From Streptomyces sp. WMMC940 (GTDB lineage Bacteria; Actinomycetota; Actinomycetes; Streptomycetales; Streptomycetaceae), in the NCBI RefSeq assembly GCF_027460265.1, contig NZ_JAPZBC010000001.1, positions 4,409,501 to 4,473,500 of the forward strand: a stretch of 64,000 nucleotides of DNA, in the 5' to 3' direction. The position numbers were made by a program, and so were the translations under genes. Of this stretch, positions 35,980-45,054 are shown in pieces (the first letter of the stretch is position 1; the number at the start of each line of letters is the position of its first letter). The notes under the pieces are model-generated. The model had not been told where the DNA came from and did no database searches. It worked only from the letters and a program-made list of their open reading frames with translations.

Positions 35980-36870
35980 GTGACTGGATCGGTGACTGGA
36001 ACACTCGTACTGGCAGGGACCCCCATCGGTGATGTGGCGGACGCCCCGCCGCGGCTCGCGGCCGAGCTGGAGAACGCCGACGTGGTCGCCGCGGAGGACA
36101 CCCGGCGGCTGCGCCGCCTCACCCAGGCGCTGGGGGTGCACACCCGCGGCCGGATCGTGTCCTACTTCGAGGGCAACGAGTCCGCCCGCACCCCGGAACT
36201 GGTGGAGGCGCTGGAGGGCGGCGCAAGGGTGCTGCTCGTCACCGACGCCGGGATGCCGTCCGTGTCCGACCCCGGCTACCGTCTCGTCGCCGCGGCCGTG
36301 GAGAAGGACATCCGGGTCACCGCCGTGCCCGGTCCGTCCGCCGTGCTGACCGCGCTGGCCCTGTCGGGCCTCCCGGTGGACCGGTTCTGCTTCGAGGGCT
36401 TCCTGCCCCGCAAGGCGGGCGAGCGGCTGGGCCGGCTGCGTGAGGTCGCGGACGAGCGCCGTACGCTCGTCTACTTCGAGGCGCCGCACCGCCTCGACGA
36501 CGCGCTCGCCGCCATGGCCGAGGTGTTCGGCGCGGACCGCAGGGCGGCGGTCTGCCGGGAGCTGACGAAGACGTACGAGGAGGTCAGGCGCGGCGGGCTC
36601 GGCGAACTGGCGGCCTGGGCGGCGGAAGGCGTGCGCGGGGAGATCACCGTCGTCGTGGAGGGCGCCCCGGCCCCGGGGCCGTCCGAGCTGGGCGCGGACG
36701 AGCTGGTGCGCAGGGTGCGGGTGCGCGAGGAGGCGGGGGAGCGGCGCAAGGAGGCCATCGCGGCGGTCGCCGCCGAGGCGGGCCTGCCCAAGCGGGAGGT
36801 GTTCGACGCGGTCGTCGCGGCAAAGAACGCGGCAGGAACAGGACCGTCGAACGGTAAAGGTCTATCGTGA
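35980..36870 (+). CDS. rsmI: 16S rRNA (cytidine(1402)-2'-O)-methyltransferase
   Basis: 296 residues. SAM-dependent, tetrapyrrole-methylase fold. LVLAGTPIGDVADAPPRLAA, VVAAEDTRRLRRL, VTDAGMPSVSDPGYRLV and VPGPSAVLTALALSGLP are the standard RsmI blocks; the C-terminal part ends with the KREVFDAVVAAKN helix. It modifies the ribosomal P-site decoding centre. GTG 35980 was chosen for the GAGG nine bases ahead; a second GTG at 35992 is possible. It is divergent from pmt, 62 bp away, an arrangement I recall as conserved in streptomycetes. Confidence 0.93.
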   Translation: MTGSVTGTLVLAGTPIGDVADAPPRLAAELENADVVAAEDTRRLRRLTQALGVHTRGRIVSYFEGNESARTPELVEALEGGARVLLVTDAGMPSVSDPGYRLVAAAVEKDIRVTAVPGPSAVLTALALSGLPVDRFCFEGFLPRKAGERLGRLREVADERRTLVYFEAPHRLDDALAAMAEVFGADRRAAVCRELTKTYEEVRRGGLGELAAWAAEGVRGEITVVVEGAPAPGPSELGADELVRRVRVREEAGERRKEAIAAVAAEAGLPKREVFDAVVAAKNAAGTGPSNGKGLS

Positions 36871-37028
36871 AAGGCAAAGCTCGGACCGCGCGATCACGCC
36901 TTCCGGAACGAGCCGGCCAAATCCTCGCCAAATAGCCGGAAGGCCCGATGTCATCCCGCGGCGGCAGGAGTCCACTGGTAGAGGACGCACCCCGCCGAAC
37001 AGGGGGCAGTGGATCAGGAGGAGCTGGC

Positions 37029-37541
37029 ATGAGCGACACAGCGGGCACCCCGAGCGGCGCGGTACCCCTTCCGGTCGGCGCGACGGAGACGGTGCAGGAG
37101 TCCTACGCCTTCGCCTGTATGCGGTGCGGCTACGGCTGGGAGCAGACCTACGACATCGAGCACCACATCGACGGCACGGGCCGGCCCTTCTTCACCTACC
37201 GCGTGCAGGGGCAGATCGTTCCCTCCCCGCTGAACCGGCTGACCTGCCTCAACTGCGGCGGGCAGAAGGTCCGCATCATGCGCGCGGGGCAGGTGTCCGG
37301 CCTCGCCGAGTCGCTGCGCCGCCAGCACTTCGCGCCCCCGAACTTCGCCACCGCCGGGCCCGTTCCGGCGTCCGAGCCTGAGCCGAGGGTCCCCGGGCGC
37401 CGCCACGGGGCACGCGCCGCCGACGTGTCCGCGTCCGAGGGCGCCGTGGCCGAGGAGGCCGTGGCCGGAGCCGCCGTACCCGAGGACGAGCCGCGTCGCG
37501 GCCTCGGCGGGATGTTCCGCGGCTTCCACCGTCGCAAGTGA
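37029..37541 (+). CDS. Zinc-ribbon hypothetical protein
   Basis: 170 residues. Four cysteines in two pairs, CMRCGYGWEQ and CLNCGGQKV, ~42 residues apart, form a zinc ribbon. The intervening YDIEHHIDGTGRPFFTY is conserved-looking. The C-terminal ~70 residues are Ala/Glu/Arg-rich and likely disordered, ending GMFRGFHRRK. AGGAGGAG precedes the ATG. No enzyme motif is seen; it may be a nucleic-acid or protein-binding accessory. It lies between rsmI and tatD on the same strand. Confidence 0.8.
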   Translation: MSDTAGTPSGAVPLPVGATETVQESYAFACMRCGYGWEQTYDIEHHIDGTGRPFFTYRVQGQIVPSPLNRLTCLNCGGQKVRIMRAGQVSGLAESLRRQHFAPPNFATAGPVPASEPEPRVPGRRHGARAADVSASEGAVAEEAVAGAAVPEDEPRRGLGGMFRGFHRRK

Positions 37542-37663
37542 GTCCGGCCGGTCTCGTGCCCGCGGCGGGTCGACCGTGAGCGCGGTCTCCTGCCGGTGAA
37601 CCCCGTCCACCGGCCCGCCGCCGTGCGTGAGGCCGTGGCCATGGTCCTCGTACGATCGTGGGC

Positions 37664-38590
37664 ATGAGTGCCAAGCCCAACGACACCCCTCCGCCGCTGC
37701 CCGCACCACTGGCCGTGCAGGTCGCCGATTCGCACACCCATCTGGACATGCAGAGCGGCACCGTCGAGGAGGCGCTGGGGAAGGCGGCGAAGGTCGGTGT
37801 GACGACCGTCGTCCAGGTGGGGTGCGACATCAACGGCTCGCGCTGGGCGGCCGAAACGGCGGCACGGCACCGGAACGTCCATGCGGCGGTCGCGCTTCAC
37901 CCGAACGAGGCACCACGAATCGTCCACGGCGACCCCGTCGAGGAGGCGTCGCGAAGCGAATCGGCCAAGGGGGGTGGCGGGAGTCGGCCGGGACGACCCC
38001 GGCAGGGCGCGCGGCCGGGCGGCGGCGACGCCGCGCTCGACGAGGCGCTCGCCGAGATCGACCGGCTGGCGGGTCTCCACCAGGTGCGGGCCGTCGGCGA
38101 GACCGGGCTCGACCACTTCCGTACGGGTCCGGAGGGCATCGCCGCCCAGGAGCGGTCCTTCCGCGCCCACATCGAGATCGCCAAGCGCCACGGCAAGACC
38201 CTCGTCATCCACGACCGCGACGCCCACGCCGACGTCCTGCGGATCCTGGCCGAGGAGGGCGCCCCGGAGCGCACGGTCTTCCACTGCTACTCGGGGGACG
38301 CGGAGATGGCGCGGACCTGCGCCGACGCCGGGTACTTCATGTCCTTCGCCGGCAACGTCACCTTCAAGAACGCCCAGCCGCTGCGGGACGCGCTCGCCGT
38401 CGCCCCGCTGGAACTCGTCCTGGTGGAGACCGACGCGCCGTTCCTGACGCCCGCGCCCTACCGCGGTCGGCCCAACGCGCCGTATCTCATTCCGGTCACG
38501 GTGCGCGCGATGGCAGCGGTGCGGGGAATCGACGAGGACGCCATGTCGGAGGCGATCGCTTCGAACACGGCTCGTGCATTCGATTACTGA
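37664..38590 (+). CDS. tatD: TatD family hydrolase (metal-dependent DNase)
   Basis: 308 residues. TIM-barrel metallohydrolase: VADSHTHLDM gives the HxH metal pair, AVGETGLDHF the Glu, VIHDRDAHAD and VFHCYSGD further His ligands, and ETDAPFLTPAPYRGRPNAP the Asp and the family's closing loop. Magnesium-dependent 3'-5' exonuclease activity is known for the family. A Gly/Arg/Ser-rich insertion (SAKGGGGSRPGRPRQG) sits before the catalytic Glu block and is unusual. First of the TatD-RpfB-RsmA-IspE run that is also conserved in mycobacteria. Confidence 0.92.
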   Translation: MSAKPNDTPPPLPAPLAVQVADSHTHLDMQSGTVEEALGKAAKVGVTTVVQVGCDINGSRWAAETAARHRNVHAAVALHPNEAPRIVHGDPVEEASRSESAKGGGGSRPGRPRQGARPGGGDAALDEALAEIDRLAGLHQVRAVGETGLDHFRTGPEGIAAQERSFRAHIEIAKRHGKTLVIHDRDAHADVLRILAEEGAPERTVFHCYSGDAEMARTCADAGYFMSFAGNVTFKNAQPLRDALAVAPLELVLVETDAPFLTPAPYRGRPNAPYLIPVTVRAMAAVRGIDEDAMSEAIASNTARAFDY

Positions 38591-38696
38591 AGGATAACGA
38601 ACCGTCACATTACAGGACCTGTCTGGCATGGCACCGCGACACCGGGTAGTCGTCCTGCTTTGGAGAGTGACGAGGAGCGGCTAGGGTCCCGGCCTC

Positions 38697-40319
38697 GTGA
38701 GCACTTCGCAGGGCAGTCACCGTGCCGCACGCGGCGGTCGCCGCGCCGCCCGGCTCATGGAGCCCCCGCCGCCGCCCGTGCCGCCGGCGCCCGTCAGGGT
38801 GCCGCCCCACGGTCCGGCCGCGCCGGTGTCTCCGTACGCGCCGACGGTCACGGCGTTCCGGCCCGGGACGACCGAGGGTCCGCCCGGCGGTCGCGGGGGC
38901 GGCCGCCCCGGTCCCGACGGCTCCGTCCCGGCCGGGCGGCCTCCGGGCCCCGGCGCACCGGGCCGCCCCGCCGGTCCCGGCGTCGCCCCCGCCCGTGAGA
39001 CCGCGGGGCCGGCGACTGACGCGGTTCCCACCACTCCCGTGCGCCGCGGCACCGAGGCCCGCCCGACCCCCGCCCCTCCCGGCAACCCCGCCGCCACCCG
39101 GGCCGAGGCCCGCCGGGCCGCCACCGTCGCCGAAGTACCGGCCCCTGCCGGTGGCCGCGCCGCCACCCGGGCCGAAGCCCGCCGCGCGGCCCGGCGCCGC
39201 AGGAGCGGACCGTTCGCGCTCGGCGGCACCGACGGACTGCGCCGCCTCATCCCGCAGGCCCTCGTCGTCGCCTTCCTCGCCGGCGGCACCACCGCCTTCG
39301 TCGCGGCCGACAAGGCGGTCCGCCTCAGCGTCGACGGAGTGCCCCGCACCCTGCACACGTTCGCCGACGACGTGGAGGAACTCCTCGCCGAGGAAGGGCT
39401 CACGGTCGGCGAGCACGACATCGTCGCCCCGGCCCCCGGCGCGGAGCTCTCCCACGGCGACGAGGTCGTCGTCCGCTTCGGCCGACCCGTCACCCTCACC
39501 ATCGACGGCCGCAGCCGCCGGGTGTGGACGACCGCCCGCACCGTCGAGGAGGCGCTGCACCAGGTCGGGGTGCGGGCGAACGGCGCGTCCGTGTCCGTCT
39601 CGCGCTCCCGGTCCATCTCCCGCGGCGGTCTCGACGTCGACGTGCTGACCGAGCGGACCGTCACGCTCATGGCCGACGGCCGGGCCCGCACCGTCCGCAC
39701 GAACGCGGCTACCGCACGGGAGGCCGTCGAGGCGGCCGGCATCACCCTCGGCGGTCAGGACACCACCTCCGTGCCTCCGGACAGCTTCCCGCGCGACGGC
39801 CAGACGATCACCGTCCTGCGCATCAGCGACACCGAGGAGGTCCGTGAGGAGCCCATCCCGTACGACACCGTCCGGACCGACGACCCGGAGCTGCACCGGG
39901 GCACCGAGGTCGTCGCACGGGCGGGGCGGGCGGGCGTGCGGCGGGTCACCTACACGGTGCGGACCGTGAACGGCGTCCGGCAGAAGCCCCGGAAGGTCTC
40001 CGAGGAGGTCGTGCGGCAGCCGGTCGCCCGGCAGGTGAAGACCGGCACCAAACGGCCGCCCGAGTCGGTACGGGGGGCCGACGGGCTGAACTGGAACGCG
40101 CTGGCGCAGTGCGAGTCGGGCGGGCGCCCGGACGCGGTGGACCCGTCGGGCACCTACGGCGGGCTGTACCAGTTCGACACCCGCACCTGGCAGTCGCTCG
40201 GCGGCCGCGGCCGACCCCAGGACGCCTCCCCCGAGGAACAGACGTACCGGGCGAAGAAGCTCTACGTGCAACGGGGGGCGAGTCCGTGGCCGCACTGCGG
40301 CCGTAGGCTGTACCGGTGA
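38697..40319 (+). CDS. rpfB: Resuscitation-promoting factor RpfB-like muralytic enzyme
   Basis: 540 residues from a GTG. The first ~180 residues are Pro/Ala/Arg-rich and cytosolic; one membrane segment ([20 protein letters not shown]) follows. Three DUF348 repeats ([20 protein letters not shown] type), a G5 domain ([15 protein letters not shown]) and the C-terminal Rpf transglycosylase domain come next: [14 protein letters not shown] holds the catalytic Glu, with [15 protein letters not shown]. It cleaves peptidoglycan during growth and spore germination. The long Pro-rich cytosolic head is unusual against mycobacterial RpfB. Its stop overlaps the rsmA start (GTGA). Confidence 0.92.
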   Translation: MSTSQGSHRAARGGRRAARLMEPPPPPVPPAPVRVPPHGPAAPVSPYAPTVTAFRPGTTEGPPGGRGGGRPGPDGSVPAGRPPGPGAPGRPAGPGVAPARETAGPATDAVPTTPVRRGTEARPTPAPPGNPAATRAEARRAATVAEVPAPAGGRAATRAEARRAARRRRSGPFALGGTDGLRRLIPQALVVAFLAGGTTAFVAADKAVRLSVDGVPRTLHTFADDVEELLAEEGLTVGEHDIVAPAPGAELSHGDEVVVRFGRPVTLTIDGRSRRVWTTARTVEEALHQVGVRANGASVSVSRSRSISRGGLDVDVLTERTVTLMADGRARTVRTNAATAREAVEAAGITLGGQDTTSVPPDSFPRDGQTITVLRISDTEEVREEPIPYDTVRTDDPELHRGTEVVARAGRAGVRRVTYTVRTVNGVRQKPRKVSEEVVRQPVARQVKTGTKRPPESVRGADGLNWNALAQCESGGRPDAVDPSGTYGGLYQFDTRTWQSLGGRGRPQDASPEEQTYRAKKLYVQRGASPWPHCGRRLYR

Positions 40320-41191
40320 GCACCACCGATCCCGATGCCCTCCTCGGCCCCGCCGACATCCGAGAACTGGCCGCAGCGCTTGGCGTCCGCCCCACCAAGC
40401 AGCGCGGCCAGAACTTCGTCATCGACGCCAACACCGTCCGCCGGATCGTCCGCACCGCCGAGGTGCGGCCCGACGACGTGGTCGTGGAGGTCGGCCCCGG
40501 GCTCGGCTCCCTCACCCTCGCGCTGCTGGAGGCCGCGGACCGGGTGACCGCCGTCGAGATCGACGACGTGCTCGCCGCCGCACTGCCCACCACGATCGCC
40601 GCCCGGATGCCGGAGCGGAAGGACCGCTTCGCGCTGGTCCACTCCGACGCGATGCACGTGCGGGAGCTCCCGGGCCCCGCGCCCACCGCGCTCGTCGCCA
40701 ACCTCCCGTACAACGTGGCCGTCCCGGTCCTGCTGCACATGCTGGAGCGCTTCCCGACCATCGAGCGGACGCTGGTCATGGTGCAGTCCGAGGTCGCCGA
40801 CCGGCTCGCGGCCCGGCCCGGCAACAAGGTCTACGGCGTGCCGTCGGTCAAGGCGAACTGGTACGCGGAGGTCAAGCGGGCCGGGGCCATCGGCCGGAAC
40901 GTCTTCTGGCCCGCGCCGAACGTCGACTCCGGGCTCGTCTCCCTGGTCCGGCGCGCCGAGCCGCTGAAGACCACCGCCTCCAAGGCCGAGGTCTTCGCCG
41001 TCGTCGACGCGGCCTTCGCACAGCGCCGCAAGACGCTGCGGGCCGCGCTCGCCGGCTGGGCGGGCTCCCCGGCGGCCGCGGAGGCGGCACTGGTCGCGGC
41101 CGGGATCTCGCCCCAGGCGCGGGGCGAGTCGCTGACGGTGGAAGAATTCGCGCGGATCGCGGAGCACAAGGGAGCCGGGGAAACCACGTGA
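40316..41191 (+). CDS. rsmA: 16S rRNA (adenine(1518)-N(6)/adenine(1519)-N(6))-dimethyltransferase
   Basis: 291 residues (KsgA). SAM-binding [16 protein letters not shown], acidic VTAVEID, VHSDAM, and the catalytic NLPYNV motif are visible; [13 protein letters not shown] is the family's opening. [12 protein letters not shown] in the C-terminal domain is also typical. It dimethylates two adjacent adenines near the 3' end of 16S rRNA; loss gives kasugamycin resistance. Coupled to rpfB upstream and ispE downstream by GTGA overlaps, so one operon. Confidence 0.95.
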   Translation: MSTTDPDALLGPADIRELAAALGVRPTKQRGQNFVIDANTVRRIVRTAEVRPDDVVVEVGPGLGSLTLALLEAADRVTAVEIDDVLAAALPTTIAARMPERKDRFALVHSDAMHVRELPGPAPTALVANLPYNVAVPVLLHMLERFPTIERTLVMVQSEVADRLAARPGNKVYGVPSVKANWYAEVKRAGAIGRNVFWPAPNVDSGLVSLVRRAEPLKTTASKAEVFAVVDAAFAQRRKTLRAALAGWAGSPAAAEAALVAAGISPQARGESLTVEEFARIAEHKGAGETT

Positions 41192-42081
41192 GCGTCACCG
41201 TACGGGTACCTGCCAAGGTCAATGTCCAGCTGGCCGTCGGCGGGGTCCGCGACGACGGGTACCACGACCTGGCCAATGTGTTCCTGGCCGTCGGGCTGTA
41301 CGACGAGATCACCGTCACCCCCGCCGAGTCGCTGACCGTGACCTGCACGGGCCCCGGCGCCGACCAGGTGCCGCTGGACCGCACGAACCTCGCCGCGCGG
41401 GCGGCGGAACTGCTCGCCGCGCGGTGCGGCATCGACCCGGCCGTGCACATCCACATCGACAAGGACATCCCCGTCGCCGGCGGCATGGCGGGCGGCAGCG
41501 CCGACGGCGCGGGCGCCCTCCTCGCCTGCGACGCGCTGTGGTCCACCGGGGCGTCGCGGGAGGAACTGCTCGGCATCTGCGCCGAACTGGGCAGCGACGT
41601 GCCGTTCAGCCTGGTCGGGGGCGCCGCCCTCGGCACGGGTCGTGGCGAGCGGCTGACGGAGCTGCCCGTCGGCGGGGCGTTCCACTGGGTCTTCGCCGTC
41701 GCCGACGGAGGGCTGTCCACGCCTGCGGTCTACCGGGAGTTCGACCGGCTCAACGAGGGCACCGACGTCCCCGCGCCGGTGGCGTCCCCGCTGCTGCTGG
41801 ACGCCCTGCGCACCGGCGACGCGGGCGCACTGGCCGGCGCACTCGTCAACGACCTCCAGCCCGCGGCGCTCTCGCTGCGCCCGTCGCTCGCGGACACGCT
41901 CCGCACCGGCACCGACGCGGGTGCGCTGGCCGCGCTCGTCTCGGGCTCCGGGCCGACGACCGCGTTCCTCGCCAAGGACGCCGACGCGGCGGGGCAGATG
42001 GCCGAGGCGCTGCTCGCGTCGGGGACCTGCCGCACGGCCCGCGTAGCCCAGGCTCCGGCGCGGGGCGCGACGATCCTGTAG
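41188..42081 (+). CDS. ispE: 4-(cytidine 5'-diphospho)-2-C-methyl-D-erythritol kinase
   Basis: 297 residues. GHMP kinase of the MEP isoprenoid pathway: [20 protein letters not shown] at the N-terminus, the ATP loop [40 protein letters not shown], and [10 protein letters not shown] at the end. Complete length. It phosphorylates CDP-methylerythritol, feeding polyprenols that Pmt and cell-wall synthesis need. Last gene of the TatD-RpfB-RsmA-IspE run. Its stop TAG runs straight into a pentanucleotide repeat. Confidence 0.95.
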   Translation: MSVTVRVPAKVNVQLAVGGVRDDGYHDLANVFLAVGLYDEITVTPAESLTVTCTGPGADQVPLDRTNLAARAAELLAARCGIDPAVHIHIDKDIPVAGGMAGGSADGAGALLACDALWSTGASREELLGICAELGSDVPFSLVGGAALGTGRGERLTELPVGGAFHWVFAVADGGLSTPAVYREFDRLNEGTDVPAPVASPLLLDALRTGDAGALAGALVNDLQPAALSLRPSLADTLRTGTDAGALAALVSGSGPTTAFLAKDADAAGQMAEALLASGTCRTARVAQAPARGATIL

Positions 42082-42135
42082 CCGAGCCGAGCCGAGCCGA
42101 GCCGAGCCGAGCCGAGCCGAGCCGAGCCGAGCCGA
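42081..42135 (+). repeat. (GCCGA)11 simple sequence repeat
   Basis: Eleven perfect copies of GCCGA beginning at the last base of the ispE stop codon and ending ~95 bp before the acyltransferase start. Five-base units outside a frame can change length freely. Confidence 0.97.
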
Positions 42136-42230
42136 GCGCGGCGGATTCGGCGGCTCCTCGCACGTACTCAGGCGGGAGTTGAGTACGAACGCGCTGACCG
42201 CCACGCACCCCCGGACGGGACCGTGGGCGC

Positions 42231-43556
42231 ATGGGATCACGCGTACGAACGCTCGCCGAGGCGACACCGGACACCCGGGACCGTTACGTCGACCTGCTGA
42301 GGGTCGTCTCCCTCGGGACCGTCGTGCTCGGGCACTGGCTGATGGCCGCCGTCACCGCCGACGGCGTCGGCAACCTGCTCGCCGTCGTGCCGGAGCTGCA
42401 ACTCCTCACCTGGGCACTGCAGATCATGCCGGTGTTCTTCTTCGTCGGCGGCTTCTCGCACGCGCTCTCCTACCGCTCCCTGCGCCGCAGGCACCCCGCG
42501 GACTACGGCGTCTCGCTCTACGCGGCGTTCGTGCGGGCGCGGCTGCGCCGACTGCTGCGGCCCACGATGGTCTTCGTCCTCGTCTGGGGCGCGGCGGCGC
42601 TGCTCGTGCAACTGCTCGGCGGTGGCGGCGGACTGACCGGTGTCTCCCTGCGACTCGTCACCCAGCCGCTGTGGTTCATCGGGATCTATCTGGCGATGGT
42701 CGCCTTCACCCCGCCGCTGCTCAGGCTGCACGAGCGGTACGGCTGGGGCGCGTTCGGGGCGCTCGTCGCCGGCGCGGTCCTCGTCGACGTGCTCCGGTTC
42801 GCGCTGGGGGTCCCGTTCGTGGAGTTCCTGAACTTCGCCTTCGTCTGGCTGGCCGTGCACCAGCTCGGCTTCCTTCGGGCCGACGGGCGCCTCCGGCTGC
42901 CCTCGGCGCTGGCGGCGACGGGACTGGCCGGGGCCGCGCTGCTGGTGGCGGTCGGGCCCTACCCGCTGTCGATGGTCGGCATGCCGGGGGAGAAGGTCTC
43001 CAACATGGCCCCGCCCACGCTGGCGCTGCTCTGCCACGGCCTGTGGCTGGTCGGCGCGGTGGAGCTGCTGCGCGGACCCGGCGCCAAGCTGGTGGAGCGT
43101 CCCCGGGTCTGGCGCACCGTCGTCGCCGCGAACGGCGTCGCCATGACCGCGTTCCTGTGGCATCTGACCGCGATGCTCGGCGTCTACGGAGCGCTGCTCG
43201 CCGCCGGAGTCACCCTGCCGGAACCGGCCTCGGCCGCCTGGTGGGCGCAGACCCCGCTGAGGATCGCCGCCGCCGCGCTCCTGACGGCGGTCCTGGTCGC
43301 CGTGTTCCGCGGCTTCGAACAACCCTCACCCGCTCCGGTCCGCCCCGGCTCGGGCCCGCTCGCCGCGCTCGGCATCACCCTGTGTCTGTTCGGCGTGCTC
43401 GGCCTGTCCATGGTCGGCTTCGCCGGCCTGCTGGACGGCCGCACGGCGACCCTGGTCGCGGTCCCGGTCAGCGCCCCGGCCGCGGTCGCGATGGCGCTGG
43501 CGGGCTGGTGGCTGGTGGAACGGTCAGGCTTCGCCGTATGCCGAGACGAAGGCTGA
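42231..43556 (+). CDS. Acyltransferase family membrane protein (acyltransferase 3)
   Basis: 441 residues with about ten membrane helices. The start RDRYVDLLRVVSLGTVVLGHW is the signature of the acyltransferase-3 family (catalytic His in LGHW and the Arg of LRVV). MPVFFFVGGFSHALSYRSLRRR is the conserved second block, and AFLWHLTAM the late His block. Such enzymes O-acylate sugars or lipids at the membrane. The acceptor is unknown. It is separated from ispE by the GCCGA repeat, and its 3' end overlaps the convergent DUF397 gene by 33 bp. Confidence 0.9.
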   Translation: MGSRVRTLAEATPDTRDRYVDLLRVVSLGTVVLGHWLMAAVTADGVGNLLAVVPELQLLTWALQIMPVFFFVGGFSHALSYRSLRRRHPADYGVSLYAAFVRARLRRLLRPTMVFVLVWGAAALLVQLLGGGGGLTGVSLRLVTQPLWFIGIYLAMVAFTPPLLRLHERYGWGAFGALVAGAVLVDVLRFALGVPFVEFLNFAFVWLAVHQLGFLRADGRLRLPSALAATGLAGAALLVAVGPYPLSMVGMPGEKVSNMAPPTLALLCHGLWLVGAVELLRGPGAKLVERPRVWRTVVAANGVAMTAFLWHLTAMLGVYGALLAAGVTLPEPASAAWWAQTPLRIAAAALLTAVLVAVFRGFEQPSPAPVRPGSGPLAALGITLCLFGVLGLSMVGFAGLLDGRTATLVAVPVSAPAAVAMALAGWWLVERSGFAVCRDEG

Positions 43557-43769
43557 CCAGACCGCGGCGGGGAGGGCGAGCCGGGGGCCGTCGGGGACCT
43601 TGGAGTCACGGACGTGGACGGTGCCGGGGCAGGCGGCGACCTCGACGCAGTTGTCGCCTTCGGTGCCGCTGTAGCTGGACTTGTGCCAGGACAGGGCGAC
43701 TTCGACGCAGCTGTCGCCTTCGGTGCCGCTGTAGCTGGACTTGAACCAGGCGAGTTCGGCGGTGCTCAT
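43524..43769 (-). CDS. DUF397 protein with internal tandem duplication
   Basis: 81 residues. DUF397 proteins are short (~60 residues) and open W-KSSYS...NCVEVA; here the block occurs twice (WFKSSYSGTEGDSCVEVALS then WHKSSYSGTEGDNCVEVAAC), followed by the normal VHVRDSKVPDGPRLALP and AFVSAYGEA end. The 60-bp DNA duplication is nearly exact. DUF397 proteins pair with DUF5753 XRE regulators and behave as their small partners or antisigma-like modulators (e.g. the BldB relatives and WhiJ-type pairs). It overlaps the upstream XRE gene by four bases (ATGA) and the acyltransferase by 33 bp on the other strand. Confidence 0.93.
   Translation of the reverse strand: MSTAELAWFKSSYSGTEGDSCVEVALSWHKSSYSGTEGDNCVEVAACPGTVHVRDSKVPDGPRLALPAAVWSAFVSAYGEA
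43631..43750 (-). repeat. 60-bp tandem duplication in the DUF397 gene
   Basis: Copies 43631-43690 and 43691-43750 share an identical core of more than 30 bases and differ in a handful of positions, giving a 20-residue in-frame duplication. Confidence 0.93.
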
Positions 43770-44599
43770 AACACTCCTCGGATCCGCTCCAGCAGACCCC
43801 GGGACTCACCAGGGGTCAGAGCCTGTGAGCGCAGTGTGTCATAGCGCTGTTGAAGCGGGACCACCTCTTTCGGGTCGCCGATCAGCCGGCCGTTCTTCTG
43901 TCCTTCCGAGTACGCGTACCGCTTCCCGTCCTGTCCCTCCAGCAATTGCAACGGGCCGTCCAGGCAGGCGTGGAACTCGCAGCCCAGCGGCATGACTTGC
44001 AGCGTCACATTCCTCGGCTCCGTACTCGCCAGCACATGGTCCAGCATCCCCCGCGTCACCTGCGGACCGCCGAGCCGCTCGCGGAAGACGGCTTCCGCGA
44101 CGATGAAGCTGAAGGGGACGTTGAGGCGCGTACGCAGCAGTTGTTGGCGCTCCATCCGGGCGGAGAGCTGTTCCTCCACCTGCGCGTCGCTCAGCGGCGG
44201 CACCGCGTTCTCGAACAAGGTCCGTGCGTACCCCTCCGACTGCAGCAGCCCCGGCACCATCCTGCACTCGTACGTGCACAGGCTCACCGCCGTCCTCTCC
44301 CGCCGCGCCCACTCCCTGAACCACGACGCCAGCCCCGGCTGCCGCGTCAGATGCCCGAACGCCCGCCGCAGCGCGCCCGTGTTCCCCAGCGCCGCCTCCG
44401 CCAGCTCGACGAACTGCGTGTCCGGCATCCGGCGGCCCAGCTCGATCGAGGCCACCGTGTGCCGGGAGAAGCGCACCATCGGTGCGAACGCCTCCCGCGT
44501 CAGCCCCGCGTGCTCCCGCAGCCCCTGCACGAACGCCCCGAACGTCCTCAGACTGTCCGACGACACCGGCTCGTCGTCCACCCCGGCCAAATCCGCCAC
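43766..44599 (-). CDS. XRE family regulator with DUF5753 domain
   Basis: 277 residues from a GTG. HTH in residues ~18-62 (LREHAGLTREAFAPMVRFS, HTVASIELGRRMPD). The remaining ~190 residues are the DUF5753 sensor domain (SWFREWARRERTAVSL, CRMVPGLLQSEGYARTLF, VTLQVMPLGCEFHACLDGP). These WhiJ-like regulators occur in many copies in streptomycetes and work with a DUF397 partner in development or antibiotic control. The partner is directly downstream with an ATGA overlap. Target genes not evident. Confidence 0.92.
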   Translation of the reverse strand: MADLAGVDDEPVSSDSLRTFGAFVQGLREHAGLTREAFAPMVRFSRHTVASIELGRRMPDTQFVELAEAALGNTGALRRAFGHLTRQPGLASWFREWARRERTAVSLCTYECRMVPGLLQSEGYARTLFENAVPPLSDAQVEEQLSARMERQQLLRTRLNVPFSFIVAEAVFRERLGGPQVTRGMLDHVLASTEPRNVTLQVMPLGCEFHACLDGPLQLLEGQDGKRYAYSEGQKNGRLIGDPKEVVPLQQRYDTLRSQALTPGESRGLLERIRGVL

Positions 44600-45054
44600 C
44601 TCCAGGTGCGTTCCCCAGGCCCGGGCCCCACGGCTCCCGGCCCCACGCCGACAGCCACCACGGAGATCCGCGGGCCCGACGAGGTCGACTCGGTCGGCTT
44701 GCTCACCCAGCGTCGCGACCCGGCAACGTACTGTCCACTCTCCGTGGGTGTACGGTCGCGCACCGTACGCGCGGACGGTGCGCCCCGACTAACCTGGTAG
44801 GTCGATCGATCCCCCTGTCAGGAGAGAAACGGCCGTCATCTGGTCAACGTCGAGGCGTAGACGGATCAAATACGTTCTGGTCTGAGCATTCTGTGCATCG
44901 TGCACGGCTGCCCGGGATCACGGTAGCCCGTGCGAATAGGTGCATATGCATCGAGGGCACTGGATCGGGCACTGCCTGTGGGGAACAGGGCCTTGTGGTG
45001 TCGGTGGTGATGGATAGGCTGATCATCCAATGCCGTCTTTACGGGAGGGAACGG
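44600..45054. other. Divergent intergenic region XRE / T7SS relic
   Basis: 455 bp. It carries the promoter of the XRE/DUF397 pair and of the WXG/mycosin fusion, preceded by GGGAGGGA at 45043. AT-richer than its surroundings around 44850-45040, with short dyads (TGCATATGCA near 44944). No gene seen. Confidence 0.45.

Noticed and set aside
38591..38696. c-di-AMP (ydaO-type) riboswitch before rpfB
   Set aside because: Such leaders control some Streptomyces rpf genes, but this gap is ~106 bp, too short for the structure, and shows no matching hairpins.
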